Positions 34,802-43,526 of a stretch of 64,000 bases of DNA are shown piece by piece. Where the stretch lies: contig CALFNN010000103.1 in NCBI GenBank assembly GCA_937902925.1, forward strand, positions 124,001 to 188,000. Reading direction: 5' to 3'. The first letter of the stretch is position 1; each line of letters begins with the position of its first letter. Under the pieces are notes generated by a model, which was not told where the DNA came from, did no database searches, and saw nothing but the letters and a program-made list of their open reading frames with translations. Origin of the DNA: an uncultured Opitutaceae bacterium. GTDB lineage: Bacteria > Verrucomicrobiota > Verrucomicrobiia > Opitutales > Opitutaceae. Position numbers and translations under genes: made by a program.

Positions 34802-37800
34802 ACCCGCCGCGTCATCCGCGAATTTTTTGACGTCCAAGAAGCCGCGAGCCTTATTCGCGGCCGCGTTTCTCGCGTTCGGTTTCGCCGGCCGGCCGGCGCA
34901 CGCGCAGGTCGATCTCGCGGCATTGCGGGCCAAGGCCGATCAGGACGATCCCGAGGCGCTCAACGCCCTCGCCAACGCCTACGCGAACGGCCAGGGCGTC
35001 GCCCAGAACCTTCCCGAGGCGCTGCGACTCTATCAACGGGCGGCCGACCGCGGCCACGCGCCCGCGCAGTTCAACCTCGGCATGATGAACGAGCTCGGTC
35101 GCGGCGTCGCGCCGGACCTCGCGACGGCGTTCAAATACTACCTGAAGGCCGCCGAGCAGGGCTTCGCGCCGGCCCAGTTCAACGTCGGCAACATGTATGC
35201 CAACGGCGTGGGCGTGAAACAGGATTTCTTCGAGGCCGCGCTCTGGTTCCGCCAGGCCGCCGACCGCGGCGTCCCCGAGGCGCAATACAACCTCGCGCTC
35301 GCCTATGAGCTCGGCCGCGGCCTCGGCAAGGACGAGATGGCCGCGCAGTCGTGGTATCGCAAGGCGGCCGATCAGGGTTACACCCGCGCCCGCTACAATC
35401 TCGCGCTCATGCTTGAGGAGGGCCGCGGTTCGCCGTCCGATCCCGCCGCCGCCGCCGGATTCTACCGCGCCGCCGCCCTGCAAAATTTCGCCCCCGCGCA
35501 GAACAACCTCGGCATCCTGCTCGCCGAGGGACGCGGGATGCCGGCCGACCTCTCCCAGGCCTACGCGTGGCTGGTCCTCGCCGTCGACAACGGCGCCAAG
35601 CCCACCGGCCGCGACATCGTCGCGCAGCAACTCACCTCCAGCCAGCTCGCCGACGCCAACATCGCTGTCGCCAGGCTCCGCGCGCAGATCGCCGCATCGT
35701 TGCAACCGGCGGCGGCGACGGCAGTGGCGAGCGCGGCGCCCGCCCCGGCTACGACGGCGGCTCCCGCCGGTGCGCCGGGCGCATCCTCGCCCGACCTCGT
35801 CGCGCTCACCAGCCGCGTCGTCTCGGCGCAGGCCGACCTCGAGAAGCTTCGCACGGAAAACTCCCGGCTGGCCGCCGCCGCCCAGTCGCTCACGCGAGAC
35901 AAGGCCGCCCTCGAGCAACGCCTCGCCGCCGCCGATGCGGCGGCGAAGACCGCGGGCGACGCCGCCGCGCTCAGCCAGCGCCTGGCTGCGGCGCAAGGCG
36001 ACCTCGACAACGCGCGGGCCGAGAACGCCCGGTTGACCGATGCCGCCCAGGCCGCCCAGCGGGACAAATCCGCGTTCGAGCAGCGCGCCGCCGCCGCCGA
36101 GGCCGCGCTGGCCGCGAAGCCGGTGGCACCGGCCTCGGATGCGACCGTGGCCTCCCTGCGCCGGCAGCTCGATGAGGCTGCGCGCGCCGCGGTCGCGCTC
36201 CGCAGCGCCAAGGAGCAGGCCGAGCAGCAGGCGACCGATCTGGCGGCGCAGTTGAAAACCGCGCGCGACGGCGCGCAGGCGGCCGCCACCGCGCCGGCCG
36301 GCGCCCCGGCCGCTTCCGACGACCAGCGCGTGGCGCGGCTCCAGGCCGACAACCTCCGGCTCAATGACGAGGTCAAGCGTTCGACGATCCAGCTCAGCAT
36401 GCTCGACCGCCAGCTCCGCACGATGCAGGAAAAGCTCGCCCAGGCGGGCGGGAACCCGGCGGCGGCCGCCGCGGCCTCGGCCGATGCCGGCAAGGTCGCC
36501 GACCTCACCCGCCAGGTCGAGGAGTTGCGCACCCTGAACGAGCGCCTCGCGGCGGATAATGTCCGTGCGTCCGGCGCCGCGGCCCCTGCGCCCGGGGGCG
36601 CCGACCTGGCACCCCAGCTCGCGGCGGCGCAGGCGCGGGCGACCAAAGCCGAGCAATCCCTGACCGACAGCGAGAAGGCGCGCGGGCAGTTGACCGCGGA
36701 AAAAGCGACGCTGGAAAAACGGGTCGCCCAGCTCGCGGCCGCCGCCCCGGCGCCGGTCGACGCGGCCAACGGGACCAAGCTGCAATCGGATTTGACCCAG
36801 GCCTTGCAGGAGCTCGCCGCCACCCGCAGCGGGACCGAGCAGCTCCGCGGCCAGTTGGCGCTGGCGCAGGACTCGCTCGACACCCGGACGAAGCAGCTCA
36901 CGTCCGAGCTCGACCAGGCGAAACAGGCCCTGGCTGCCGCCAGCGCGGAAAAATCGCGCGCCCCGAAATCCGACTCCGCCGAGACCGCCGGGTTGAAACG
37001 TTCCCTCGCCGAGGCGCAGCAGGCCGCGGCCAACAATCTCGACGTGCTTGCCAAGCTCCGCGCGCAACTCGCCGCCACGACCGCCCAGCTGGAGCAAAAC
37101 GCCCGCGCCGCCACCGATCTCGCCACCGCCCGTCAGGCGCTGGCCGCCGGCGCCGACCACGCCCGCAAGCTCGAGGAAGCCAACGCGGCGCTCACGGCCC
37201 GGGCCGACAAGCTGGCGGCGGACAACCAAAGGCTCCAGGCGGGCGCCAGCGCCGCCGGGCAGGACTCCGGCCAGATCGCCAGCCTGAAGTCCGCGCTCGC
37301 GACCGCGCAGCAGGCGCAGGCCGCCGCGAGCGACAACGCGCGCAAGCTCCAGGAGGCGAATGCGAGCCTCGCCGCCCGGGCCGACCAGCTCGTGGCGGAC
37401 AACCAGAAGCTGCAGGCGGCCGCGACCGCCGCCGGCCAGGATTCGGGGCAGATCGCCGACTTGAAGTCCGCCCTCGCTGCGGCGCAGCAGGCGCAGGCGG
37501 CCGATCGCGAGACGGCGACAAAGCTGCGCGCGCAGCTCGAGGACGCCAACCGCTCGCTGGCACAGACCGGCCGGGCGGCGAGCGAGCTGGTGTCCACGCG
37601 CGATGCCCTCGCCCGGGCGACGGCCCAGTTGACGGACGCGCAGGCCAAGCTGACCGCCGCGCAGCAGGCCCGCGCGTCGGATCAGGACGACCTCGCCAAG
37701 GTGCGCGCGCGACTCGACGACGCGAATCGCGCCAGCGCGCAGGCCGCGCAGGCGGCCAAGGAGCTGGCGGCGGCCCGTGATACCATCGCGGCGAACCGCC

Positions 37801-39620
37801 TCGAGCTCGCCGATGCGCGGGTGAAGCTCACCGTGGCGCAGGCGGACAGCCAGACGACGGCGCAGAAGCTCACCGACCTCTCCGCCCGCGTCACGACGCT
37901 GACCGACGAGCGCGACAAACTGAAGGCCGCCCAGCAGGCGCAGGCGGCGGACCACGACGCGTTGACCAAACTCAACGCCCAGCTCGATAGCGCCGGGCAG
38001 ACGATCGCGGACCTGACTTCCCGCAACGACAGCCTGCAGCGCGACCTGGAGGTCTCCAAGCAGGCGGCGGCGGCCGCGCTGGCGGCGCAGGCCGCCGCGG
38101 CCAAGGCGGCGCCGACGGAGGCGATGAAGCTGGAGATGCAGACTTTGCAGGAACACGTGCGCACCCTGGAGGCCCAGCAGGCGGACGAGCGGAAGAACGC
38201 CGCCTCCGAACTCGCGGCCGTGGCGGCGCAGTTGCAGAGTTCGCGGGAAACCGCCAAGTCGCTGGCCGACGCCAACCGCGCCCTGCTCGGCGCGCACGGC
38301 GCGGAGGACTCGAGCGCCAAGGCGGCCAGCGACGAGCTGAGCGCGAAGCTGAAGGCGGCGCAGGACGAGCTCGACAAATCGCGCGCCGAGCAGACCCGCC
38401 TCGCCGCGGCCAACGACGGGCTGGCCGCGCAAAAGACGTCCGCCGAGGCGGCCGCCGCCGAGGCGCGCAAGGCCGTGGCGGCCCAGGCGGCGGAGCGCGA
38501 CAGCCTGCGCGCGCAGGTGGCGGAGATGTTCGGCAAGCTGGCCACCGCCGAGAAATCGCGCGCCGACTACACCGCGCTCCAGGCCAAATACGCCGATGCG
38601 ACCAAGGCCGCCGACCAGCAGGGGACCAGCGTGGCGGAGCTCACCGGCCTCAACGAAAAACTCACGACCGACAAGGCGGCGCTCGACCAGCAGCTGGCCC
38701 AGTTGAAGCAGACGTCCGGTGCGGAGCACGCCGAGTTGACGGACCTCCGGAACCGCGTCGGCGCGAACGATCGCGCAGCCCGGGAACAGGCCGCCTCGAT
38801 CAACGAATTGACCGCCGCCAACGACAAGCTCCAGGCGCAGGTCAAGGATGCGACCGACCAACTGGCCGCGGTCCGCGCGGAAAACGCGAAGTTCGGCGCG
38901 GCGGGGGATTCCGCGGCGGCCCTCCGCACGGAGCTGGACGACACGAAGGCCAGGCTGGCCGAGACGCAAAAAACGGCGGAGCAGCATGGCACGGCCGTCG
39001 CCGACCTCACCGGGGCGAACGAGAAACTCAACTCCGACCTGAAAGACCTGCAGTCGCAACTGGCCGGACTGCGCGCCGACAACGCCAAGCTGGCGGAAAG
39101 CGAGCAGGCCCGGCAGGACGCGGAGCAGCGGGCGGCCGGGCTGGCGGCCGCGGCGACCCAGCTCGCGACGGCGCAGCGCGATCTGGCCAGTGCCCGCACG
39201 GAAAACGCCCGGCTGACCGACGCGCTGCAGACGACCGAGCGCGACCGGAGTGCGCGGCTCGGCCAGCTCCAGCAGGAGAACGCCGCGATCAGCGCGCGGT
39301 TGCGGCAGGCGCAGGGGACGCTCGACCAGATCGCGTCGGCGGCCCGGCTCATCAACGGCGGCACCCCGATTGCGGCCGCGGCGCCGGCGAACTCCATCCC
39401 GACGATTCCGGCGCAGGCCGGTTCCGCCGCTCCCGCGCCCACGCCGGCGGCGCCACCCCAGCCCCGCGTGCACGTGGTGGCCGAGGGCGACTCGCTCACC
39501 CGGATCAGCGCGCGCTATTACGGCACCTCGGCGCGCTGGCAGGATATTTACGAGGCGAACCGCGACATTCTCCAAGGCGAGAACGTGCTCCGGCCGGGCC
39601 AGCGGTTGAAGATTCCGTGA
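34794..39620 (+). CDS. Exported Sel1-repeat / long coiled-coil / LysM protein (1608 aa)
   Basis: The start is GTG 34794. The signal peptide ends near AGRPAHA (residue ~37). Residues ~52-267 are six Sel1-type 36-residue repeats (e.g. FAPAQFNVGNMYANGVGV). An Ala/Pro-rich linker follows, then ~1200 residues of Ala/Gln/Leu/Lys-rich coiled coil (~330-1520). This includes a 59-residue tandem duplication encoded at ~37164-37340 and from 37341 (RKLEEANAAL and RKLQEANASL). A Pro-rich stretch leads to a C-terminal LysM domain (~1555-1605: VHVVAEGDSLTRISARYYG). LysM suggests peptidoglycan binding. The coil could span a long distance in the periplasm. The specific function is unknown. Confidence 0.85.
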   Translation: MRKPAASSANFLTSKKPRALFAAAFLAFGFAGRPAHAQVDLAALRAKADQDDPEALNALANAYANGQGVAQNLPEALRLYQRAADRGHAPAQFNLGMMNELGRGVAPDLATAFKYYLKAAEQGFAPAQFNVGNMYANGVGVKQDFFEAALWFRQAADRGVPEAQYNLALAYELGRGLGKDEMAAQSWYRKAADQGYTRARYNLALMLEEGRGSPSDPAAAAGFYRAAALQNFAPAQNNLGILLAEGRGMPADLSQAYAWLVLAVDNGAKPTGRDIVAQQLTSSQLADANIAVARLRAQIAASLQPAAATAVASAAPAPATTAAPAGAPGASSPDLVALTSRVVSAQADLEKLRTENSRLAAAAQSLTRDKAALEQRLAAADAAAKTAGDAAALSQRLAAAQGDLDNARAENARLTDAAQAAQRDKSAFEQRAAAAEAALAAKPVAPASDATVASLRRQLDEAARAAVALRSAKEQAEQQATDLAAQLKTARDGAQAAATAPAGAPAASDDQRVARLQADNLRLNDEVKRSTIQLSMLDRQLRTMQEKLAQAGGNPAAAAAASADAGKVADLTRQVEELRTLNERLAADNVRASGAAAPAPGGADLAPQLAAAQARATKAEQSLTDSEKARGQLTAEKATLEKRVAQLAAAAPAPVDAANGTKLQSDLTQALQELAATRSGTEQLRGQLALAQDSLDTRTKQLTSELDQAKQALAAASAEKSRAPKSDSAETAGLKRSLAEAQQAAANNLDVLAKLRAQLAATTAQLEQNARAATDLATARQALAAGADHARKLEEANAALTARADKLAADNQRLQAGASAAGQDSGQIASLKSALATAQQAQAAASDNARKLQEANASLAARADQLVADNQKLQAAATAAGQDSGQIADLKSALAAAQQAQAADRETATKLRAQLEDANRSLAQTGRAASELVSTRDALARATAQLTDAQAKLTAAQQARASDQDDLAKVRARLDDANRASAQAAQAAKELAAARDTIAANRLELADARVKLTVAQADSQTTAQKLTDLSARVTTLTDERDKLKAAQQAQAADHDALTKLNAQLDSAGQTIADLTSRNDSLQRDLEVSKQAAAAALAAQAAAAKAAPTEAMKLEMQTLQEHVRTLEAQQADERKNAASELAAVAAQLQSSRETAKSLADANRALLGAHGAEDSSAKAASDELSAKLKAAQDELDKSRAEQTRLAAANDGLAAQKTSAEAAAAEARKAVAAQAAERDSLRAQVAEMFGKLATAEKSRADYTALQAKYADATKAADQQGTSVAELTGLNEKLTTDKAALDQQLAQLKQTSGAEHAELTDLRNRVGANDRAAREQAASINELTAANDKLQAQVKDATDQLAAVRAENAKFGAAGDSAAALRTELDDTKARLAETQKTAEQHGTAVADLTGANEKLNSDLKDLQSQLAGLRADNAKLAESEQARQDAEQRAAGLAAAATQLATAQRDLASARTENARLTDALQTTERDRSARLGQLQQENAAISARLRQAQGTLDQIASAARLINGGTPIAAAAPANSIPTIPAQAGSAAPAPTPAAPPQPRVHVVAEGDSLTRISARYYGTSARWQDIYEANRDILQGENVLRPGQRLKIP

Positions 39621-39652
39621 GACTCTCCCGGCGGGTGACGCCGGATCGTGTG

Positions 39653-40180
39653 CTAGGCGAGGATCCTGACTGTCGCGCTCGAGAGGCCGTTGCGCAGGGC
39701 GTTGAAGAGGCCGGCGGCGTTCCAACGATCCCAGCCGGCGACGACCATGCCGTCATCGTCGTAACGCAGCCACGTCATGCCGCCGACGCTGATGCGCCGG
39801 TGCGACGCGGGAATCGTCATCATTTCGCCGCCGTGCGTGGCGGTGAGCGTCCACCGCACGACGGCGTCGTTGCCCTCGACCACGATCCCGTCGATGGTCA
39901 CCTCGAGGTCGGGAAACGCGGCGAGCAACGGGCCGTGGAGCCGGTAATAGAACTCGGCGTGGCCGGTCACCATCCCGCCCTCCGTGTCGCCGACCGCGGC
40001 GGGGTGCATGAGGCGCGGCAGGGCGTCGCCGTTGCGTTTGTTCCAGAGCTCGTCGAACCACCGGCGGGCGAGCTTGCGGATGCGGGTGGGACCGGCGGCC
40101 GCGGGGGATTTTTGGATTGCGGGACGGCGCGCCTTGGCGCGCGGCTTGGGGGTCGGGCGTTTTTTCGAACGGGTCTTCAT
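39653..40180 (-). CDS. SnoaL-like (NTF2-fold) protein with basic N-terminus (175 aa)
   Basis: The start is ATG 40180. The first ~45 residues are highly basic and Pro-rich (MKTRSKKRPTPKPRAKARRP). A compact domain follows with features of SnoaL/polyketide-cyclase-like NTF2 folds: ARRWFDELWNKRNGDALPRL, then GHAEFYYRLHGPLLAAFPDL, VVEGNDAVVRWTLTATH and GGMTWLRYDDDG. Such proteins in non-antibiotic contexts are usually of unknown substrate. The basic tail is unusual and could bind nucleic acid or a membrane. It is convergent with the Sel1/LysM gene and divergent from the phosphatase gene. Confidence 0.75.
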   Translation of the reverse strand: MKTRSKKRPTPKPRAKARRPAIQKSPAAAGPTRIRKLARRWFDELWNKRNGDALPRLMHPAAVGDTEGGMVTGHAEFYYRLHGPLLAAFPDLEVTIDGIVVEGNDAVVRWTLTATHGGEMMTIPASHRRISVGGMTWLRYDDDGMVVAGWDRWNAAGLFNALRNGLSSATVRILA

Positions 40181-40404
40181 GGGAGGAAGCTGGTCCGGGG
40201 GTGAGGGCGGGGACGATGCGACGGTGCCGGCCGCCCGCCCCCGGCACAAGCCGAAGTGCGGACGATGCGGGGCTGGCCGACACTGGCGGCCGGGGTGGTG
40301 GAACTTGGCGGGCCGCGCCGGTGCGATCGGGAGGTGAGGTTACAAATCGGTGCCACGTGGCGGCGGCGTTGCCATGGTCGACCACACGAACCAAGTTCGC
40401 GGTC

Positions 40405-41658
40405 ATGCCGGAGACTCCGCCCACCGCCGAACTGGCCGCCGTGGATTTGCGCTCGCTCATCGCGCACGCGCAGTCGCTGCCGGCCGCGACCACGGTGGAA
40501 CGCGCCCAGCAGGAGTTCGTGCGCGCGGGCGTCGCGTTTCTCGCGGTGCTCGACGGCGGGCGGCTGCTCGGGCTCTGCGCGCGGCGCGAGCTGGACCAGG
40601 CGCTGGGCTCCCGCTACGGCTTTGCGCTCAATGCCCAGCGTCCGGTGCGCGAGCACCTGATGGCGTCCCCCTTGCAGGTTGCCGCCGGCACGCCGTTGAC
40701 GGAGGTTTTCCGGGCGACCGCCGAGCGCGAGGACCGCGAGTTTTTCGACGACGTTTTGCTGGTCGCGCCGGGCGGAGCCTACCTCGGGTTGATCGCGATG
40801 CGGACGCTGGCGCGGCTGCAGACCGATTTCCTGCTCGGCAACATCGTGCGGCTCGAAGCCTCGCGCCGCGAGATCGCCGACAAGAACCGGGAAATGGAAT
40901 CCGACCTGGCCATGGCGCGCGAGGTGCAACTCGCCATGCTGCCGCCACTGACCGCGCCGGTGGCGGCCGGCGGTCGCGCGCTGCAGCTCGCACACCGTTA
41001 TCGACCGGCCGGTGGCGTGAGCGGGGATTTTTTCGACGTGCTGAGGATTTCGGATCGCGCCACCGGCATCATCGTCTGCGACGTGATGGGCCACGGCGTG
41101 CGCTCGGCGTTGATCACGGCGATGGTTCGGGCGATGCTCGAGGAGTTGCGGCCGATCGCGACCGATCCCGGCGCGCTGCTCACGCGCCTGAACTGCGACC
41201 TGACCCGCATCCTCCGGCAGACCGGCGGCTTGATCTTCGTGACCGCGGCGTATGCGGTGCTCTCGCCAGCGGAGGAGAAATTGCGTTACGCCCAGGCGGG
41301 CCACCCGACCCCGTTGCATTGGGACGCCGGCACCGGCGCCGTCCGAGCCGTGGCCTGTTCGCCGGACCAAGCCGGACCGGCGCTCGGGTTGATCGATCAA
41401 TTCGAATTCGCCACGAACGAGGAACGGTTCGCTTCCGGCGACCGCCTCCTCCTGTTCACGGACGGATTGTTCGAGGCCGCCAACGCCGCCGGCGAAGAGT
41501 TCGGGCTGGCGCGGCTGACGGCCGCGATGCGTGCGGGCGTGGCGCAATCCCTCGACGGGGCGCTCGCCGGTTTGCTGGCCGAGGTGTCGGCGTTTTGCGG
41601 CGGCGCCCCTTTCACCGACGATATCTGCCTGGTCGCGGCTGAGCTCGAGAGGCAATAA
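40405..41658 (+). CDS. CBS-pair / SpoIIE-type PP2C phosphatase (417 aa)
   Basis: The start is ATG 40405 (MPETPPTAELAAVDL). Residues ~15-150 look like a CBS pair, a ligand-sensing module (VAFLAVLDGGRLLGLCARRE, DVLLVAPGGAYLGLIAMRTL). A helical linker with MAREVQLAMLPP precedes the RsbU/SpoIIE phosphatase domain (~195-415): GGVSGDFFDV, CDVMGHGVRSALITAM, LLLFTDGLFEAAN and FTDDICLVA, with the metal-binding Asp residues present. It should dephosphorylate a Ser/Thr phosphoprotein, typically an anti-anti-sigma factor. No STAS or RsbW-like partner is adjacent. Confidence 0.9.
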   Translation: MPETPPTAELAAVDLRSLIAHAQSLPAATTVERAQQEFVRAGVAFLAVLDGGRLLGLCARRELDQALGSRYGFALNAQRPVREHLMASPLQVAAGTPLTEVFRATAEREDREFFDDVLLVAPGGAYLGLIAMRTLARLQTDFLLGNIVRLEASRREIADKNREMESDLAMAREVQLAMLPPLTAPVAAGGRALQLAHRYRPAGGVSGDFFDVLRISDRATGIIVCDVMGHGVRSALITAMVRAMLEELRPIATDPGALLTRLNCDLTRILRQTGGLIFVTAAYAVLSPAEEKLRYAQAGHPTPLHWDAGTGAVRAVACSPDQAGPALGLIDQFEFATNEERFASGDRLLLFTDGLFEAANAAGEEFGLARLTAAMRAGVAQSLDGALAGLLAEVSAFCGGAPFTDDICLVAAELERQ

Positions 41659-41748
41659 ACGTCGTCAGAAACGACCGCCCCGGCAACTCACGGCGGACGT
41701 GACCCCGTGAGCGGTTGCACCCAGCCGTGTTGGCCATCCGGCCACGGT

Positions 41749-42267
41749 TCAAGCGGCGTGGCGCAGGATATCCGGCACGGGGGCGGAAGCCGCGGGCGCG
41801 GGCTCCGCCTGGGCCAGGGCCACGATGTAGCGCTTGAATTCCTCGTCCTCGCCCTGAAGCAGCGACGGCAACGCCTCCCGGAAATCATTCCGGCAAACCC
41901 ATTCACGCATATAGTCCTCCCATGACTGCCAGCGGCGTTGCTCCTGTTTCGCCATGCGCTCCTCGTAGACGAGGAGATAGGCGCGTTCGAACAGCGAAAC
42001 CAGAACTCCAAAGATCGCGTCGCGACGCTCCTTCTGCTCGTCGGTCAAATCCTGACGGGCTCCGTGGGCGCGCAGGAGCCGGAGATCCGCGTTTTCGAGC
42101 ACGAGCTTGAGGAATTCGCGGTATTCGTCCGAGAGCCGCTGAAAGATTCCCTCCTGTTCGTTCTCGCGCTCTTTGCGCTGCTCCATGACGAACACAAAGA
42201 TTGCGAACGGCAGGCCGAATATTTCCACGCCGTAGAAGGCAAACTCGGCTAATTGCAGGGCGTTCAT
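41749..42267 (-). CDS. Membrane-anchored protein of unknown function, lower GC than neighbours (172 aa)
   Basis: The start is ATG 42267. One N-terminal helix (LAEFAFYGVEIFGLPFAIFV) is followed by a charged, mostly helical cytoplasmic part (FQRLSDEYREFLKLVLENAD, ERRDAIFGVLVSLFERAYLL). I recognise no catalytic motif. Base composition and codon use look less GC-rich than the flanking genes, which hints at more recent arrival. The layout (one helix plus a long helical tail with conserved-looking Tyr/Arg/Trp) recalls small unannotated membrane proteins around signalling or defence genes, but nothing adjacent supports such a role. Confidence 0.7.
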   Translation of the reverse strand: MNALQLAEFAFYGVEIFGLPFAIFVFVMEQRKERENEQEGIFQRLSDEYREFLKLVLENADLRLLRAHGARQDLTDEQKERRDAIFGVLVSLFERAYLLVYEERMAKQEQRRWQSWEDYMREWVCRNDFREALPSLLQGEDEEFKRYIVALAQAEPAPAASAPVPDILRHAA

Positions 42268-42319
42268 TTGCGGACAAGGTAGCGGAAGATCGGGTCCCCG
42301 CCAGCGGGCGCAGGCCCTG

Positions 42320-42547
42320 TCACGAAATCGCTACACGGAAATCAAACACCGTGCGTTCGAATGGGTTGGAGATCGGCCTTTCGACCGCCTTCAACAACTT
42401 GCGAGTTGGGTCCGCTCCGCCTGGACGTTCGATCGCAACGGCATCCGCCAGGACTCGCCCGGTAAACTCCAGACCGACACCCGATGCATCGACGATGGCC
42501 GGAAGGACGCGACGAAGGCGGCGCGGGTTCCGGCGAGGACTTGGCCG
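42320..42547 (-). other. Open frame continuing past the lipA stop, no start codon
   Basis: The lipA frame, after its TAG (42548-42550), stays open for about 75 more codons to a TGA at 42320-42322. It reads, among other things, PAIVDASGVGLEFTGRVLAD and ending NPFERTVFDFRVAIS. There is no ATG, GTG or TTG start of its own at a sensible place. It could be a decayed gene remnant or chance. This 280-bp gap holds nothing else I can name. Confidence 0.25.
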
Positions 42548-43471
42548 CTAGGCCCCGGCGAGCGCGTTGGCGGTGTTCAGGTGCTCTTCGCCGGTGTATT
42601 TCTGCGACTGTTCGTCGGCGTGATAGCTGGAGCGGACGAGTGCGCCGCTCTCGACGACGCCGAGGCCGATCGACAGGCCGAATTCCTTCCACCGGACAAA
42701 CTCGGCGGGCTCGACCCAGCGGGCGACGGGCAGGTGCTTCGACGTGGGTTGAAGATACTGGCCGATGGTCAGAATGTTCGTCCCGTCGGCGGCGATGTCG
42801 CGGAGCGTCTGCCCGACCTCGGCCTGTTCCTCGCCGAGCCCGAGCATGATCCCGGTTTTGGTGACGAAGCCACGGCGCTTCGCGTGGCGGAGGACGGAGC
42901 GGGAGCGGTCGTAGAACGCCTGCACGCGGACGGGTTTTTGGAGGCGCTCGATCGTCTCGAGGTTGTGATTGAAAATATCGGGCTTCGCGTCGAGCACGAG
43001 GTCGACGTGGGCGGTGTCGCCCTTGAAGTCGGGCACGAGGACCTCGATCGCGGTGTGCGGATTGCGGTGGCGGATGGCGCGGATGGTGGCGGCCCAGACG
43101 CTGGCGCCGCCGTCGGCCAGTTCGTCCCGCGCGACGCTCGTGATGACGCAGTGCTTGAGGTTCATCTTGGCGACGGCGTCGGCGACGCGCGCGGGCTCAC
43201 CGAGGTCGAGCTCGGTGGGCCGGCCGGTGGCGATGGCGCAGAAGTTGCACGAGCGCGTGCAGATGTTGCCGAGGATCATCACGGTGGCGGTGCCGCGCGA
43301 CCAGCATTCGCCGAGGTTGGGGCACTGCGCGCTCTGGCAGACGGTGTGGAGTTGGTTGGCGTCGACGAGCTGGCGGGTCGCGGCATAGCCGGGGCCGCCG
43401 GGCAATTTGGCCCGCAGCCAGGAAGGTTTGCGCGTGGTTTCCGTCGTCGGATACATGCCGGAGAAACGCAT
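42548..43471 (-). CDS. lipA: Lipoyl synthase (307 aa)
   Basis: This radical-SAM enzyme inserts two sulfurs into octanoyl groups on lipoyl domains. The auxiliary cluster motif is CQSAQCPNLGEC (C-x4-C-x5-C), the SAM cluster is CTRSCNFC (C-x3-C-x2-C), and the C-terminal RSSY (LVRSSYHADEQ) is the third-ligand serine region. ATG 43471 is the first ATG in frame; ATG 43456 (MYPTTETTRKPSWLRAKLPG) and TTG 43492 are alternatives. It ends in TAG. No lipB is adjacent. It lies 55 bp downstream of the first TMTC-like gene on the same strand. Confidence 0.97.
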   Translation of the reverse strand: MRFSGMYPTTETTRKPSWLRAKLPGGPGYAATRQLVDANQLHTVCQSAQCPNLGECWSRGTATVMILGNICTRSCNFCAIATGRPTELDLGEPARVADAVAKMNLKHCVITSVARDELADGGASVWAATIRAIRHRNPHTAIEVLVPDFKGDTAHVDLVLDAKPDIFNHNLETIERLQKPVRVQAFYDRSRSVLRHAKRRGFVTKTGIMLGLGEEQAEVGQTLRDIAADGTNILTIGQYLQPTSKHLPVARWVEPAEFVRWKEFGLSIGLGVVESGALVRSSYHADEQSQKYTGEEHLNTANALAGA

Positions 43472-43526
43472 ACGAACGCCCGCGAAGCGCAAGCGGTTTC
43501 AGGGCGGCGCGGCGTCCGGCCGCGGT

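Noticed and set aside
37164-37500. Regular DNA repeats that might suggest a CRISPR array
   Set aside because: They are a 59-codon in-frame duplication inside a coiled-coil gene. There are no short identical repeats with unique spacers and no cas genes.
34851-39725. A minus-strand open frame of ~1620 codons opposite the Sel1/LysM gene
   Set aside because: Antisense to a repetitive coiled-coil coding region. Low-complexity Arg/Leu/Gly reading without start context or motifs.
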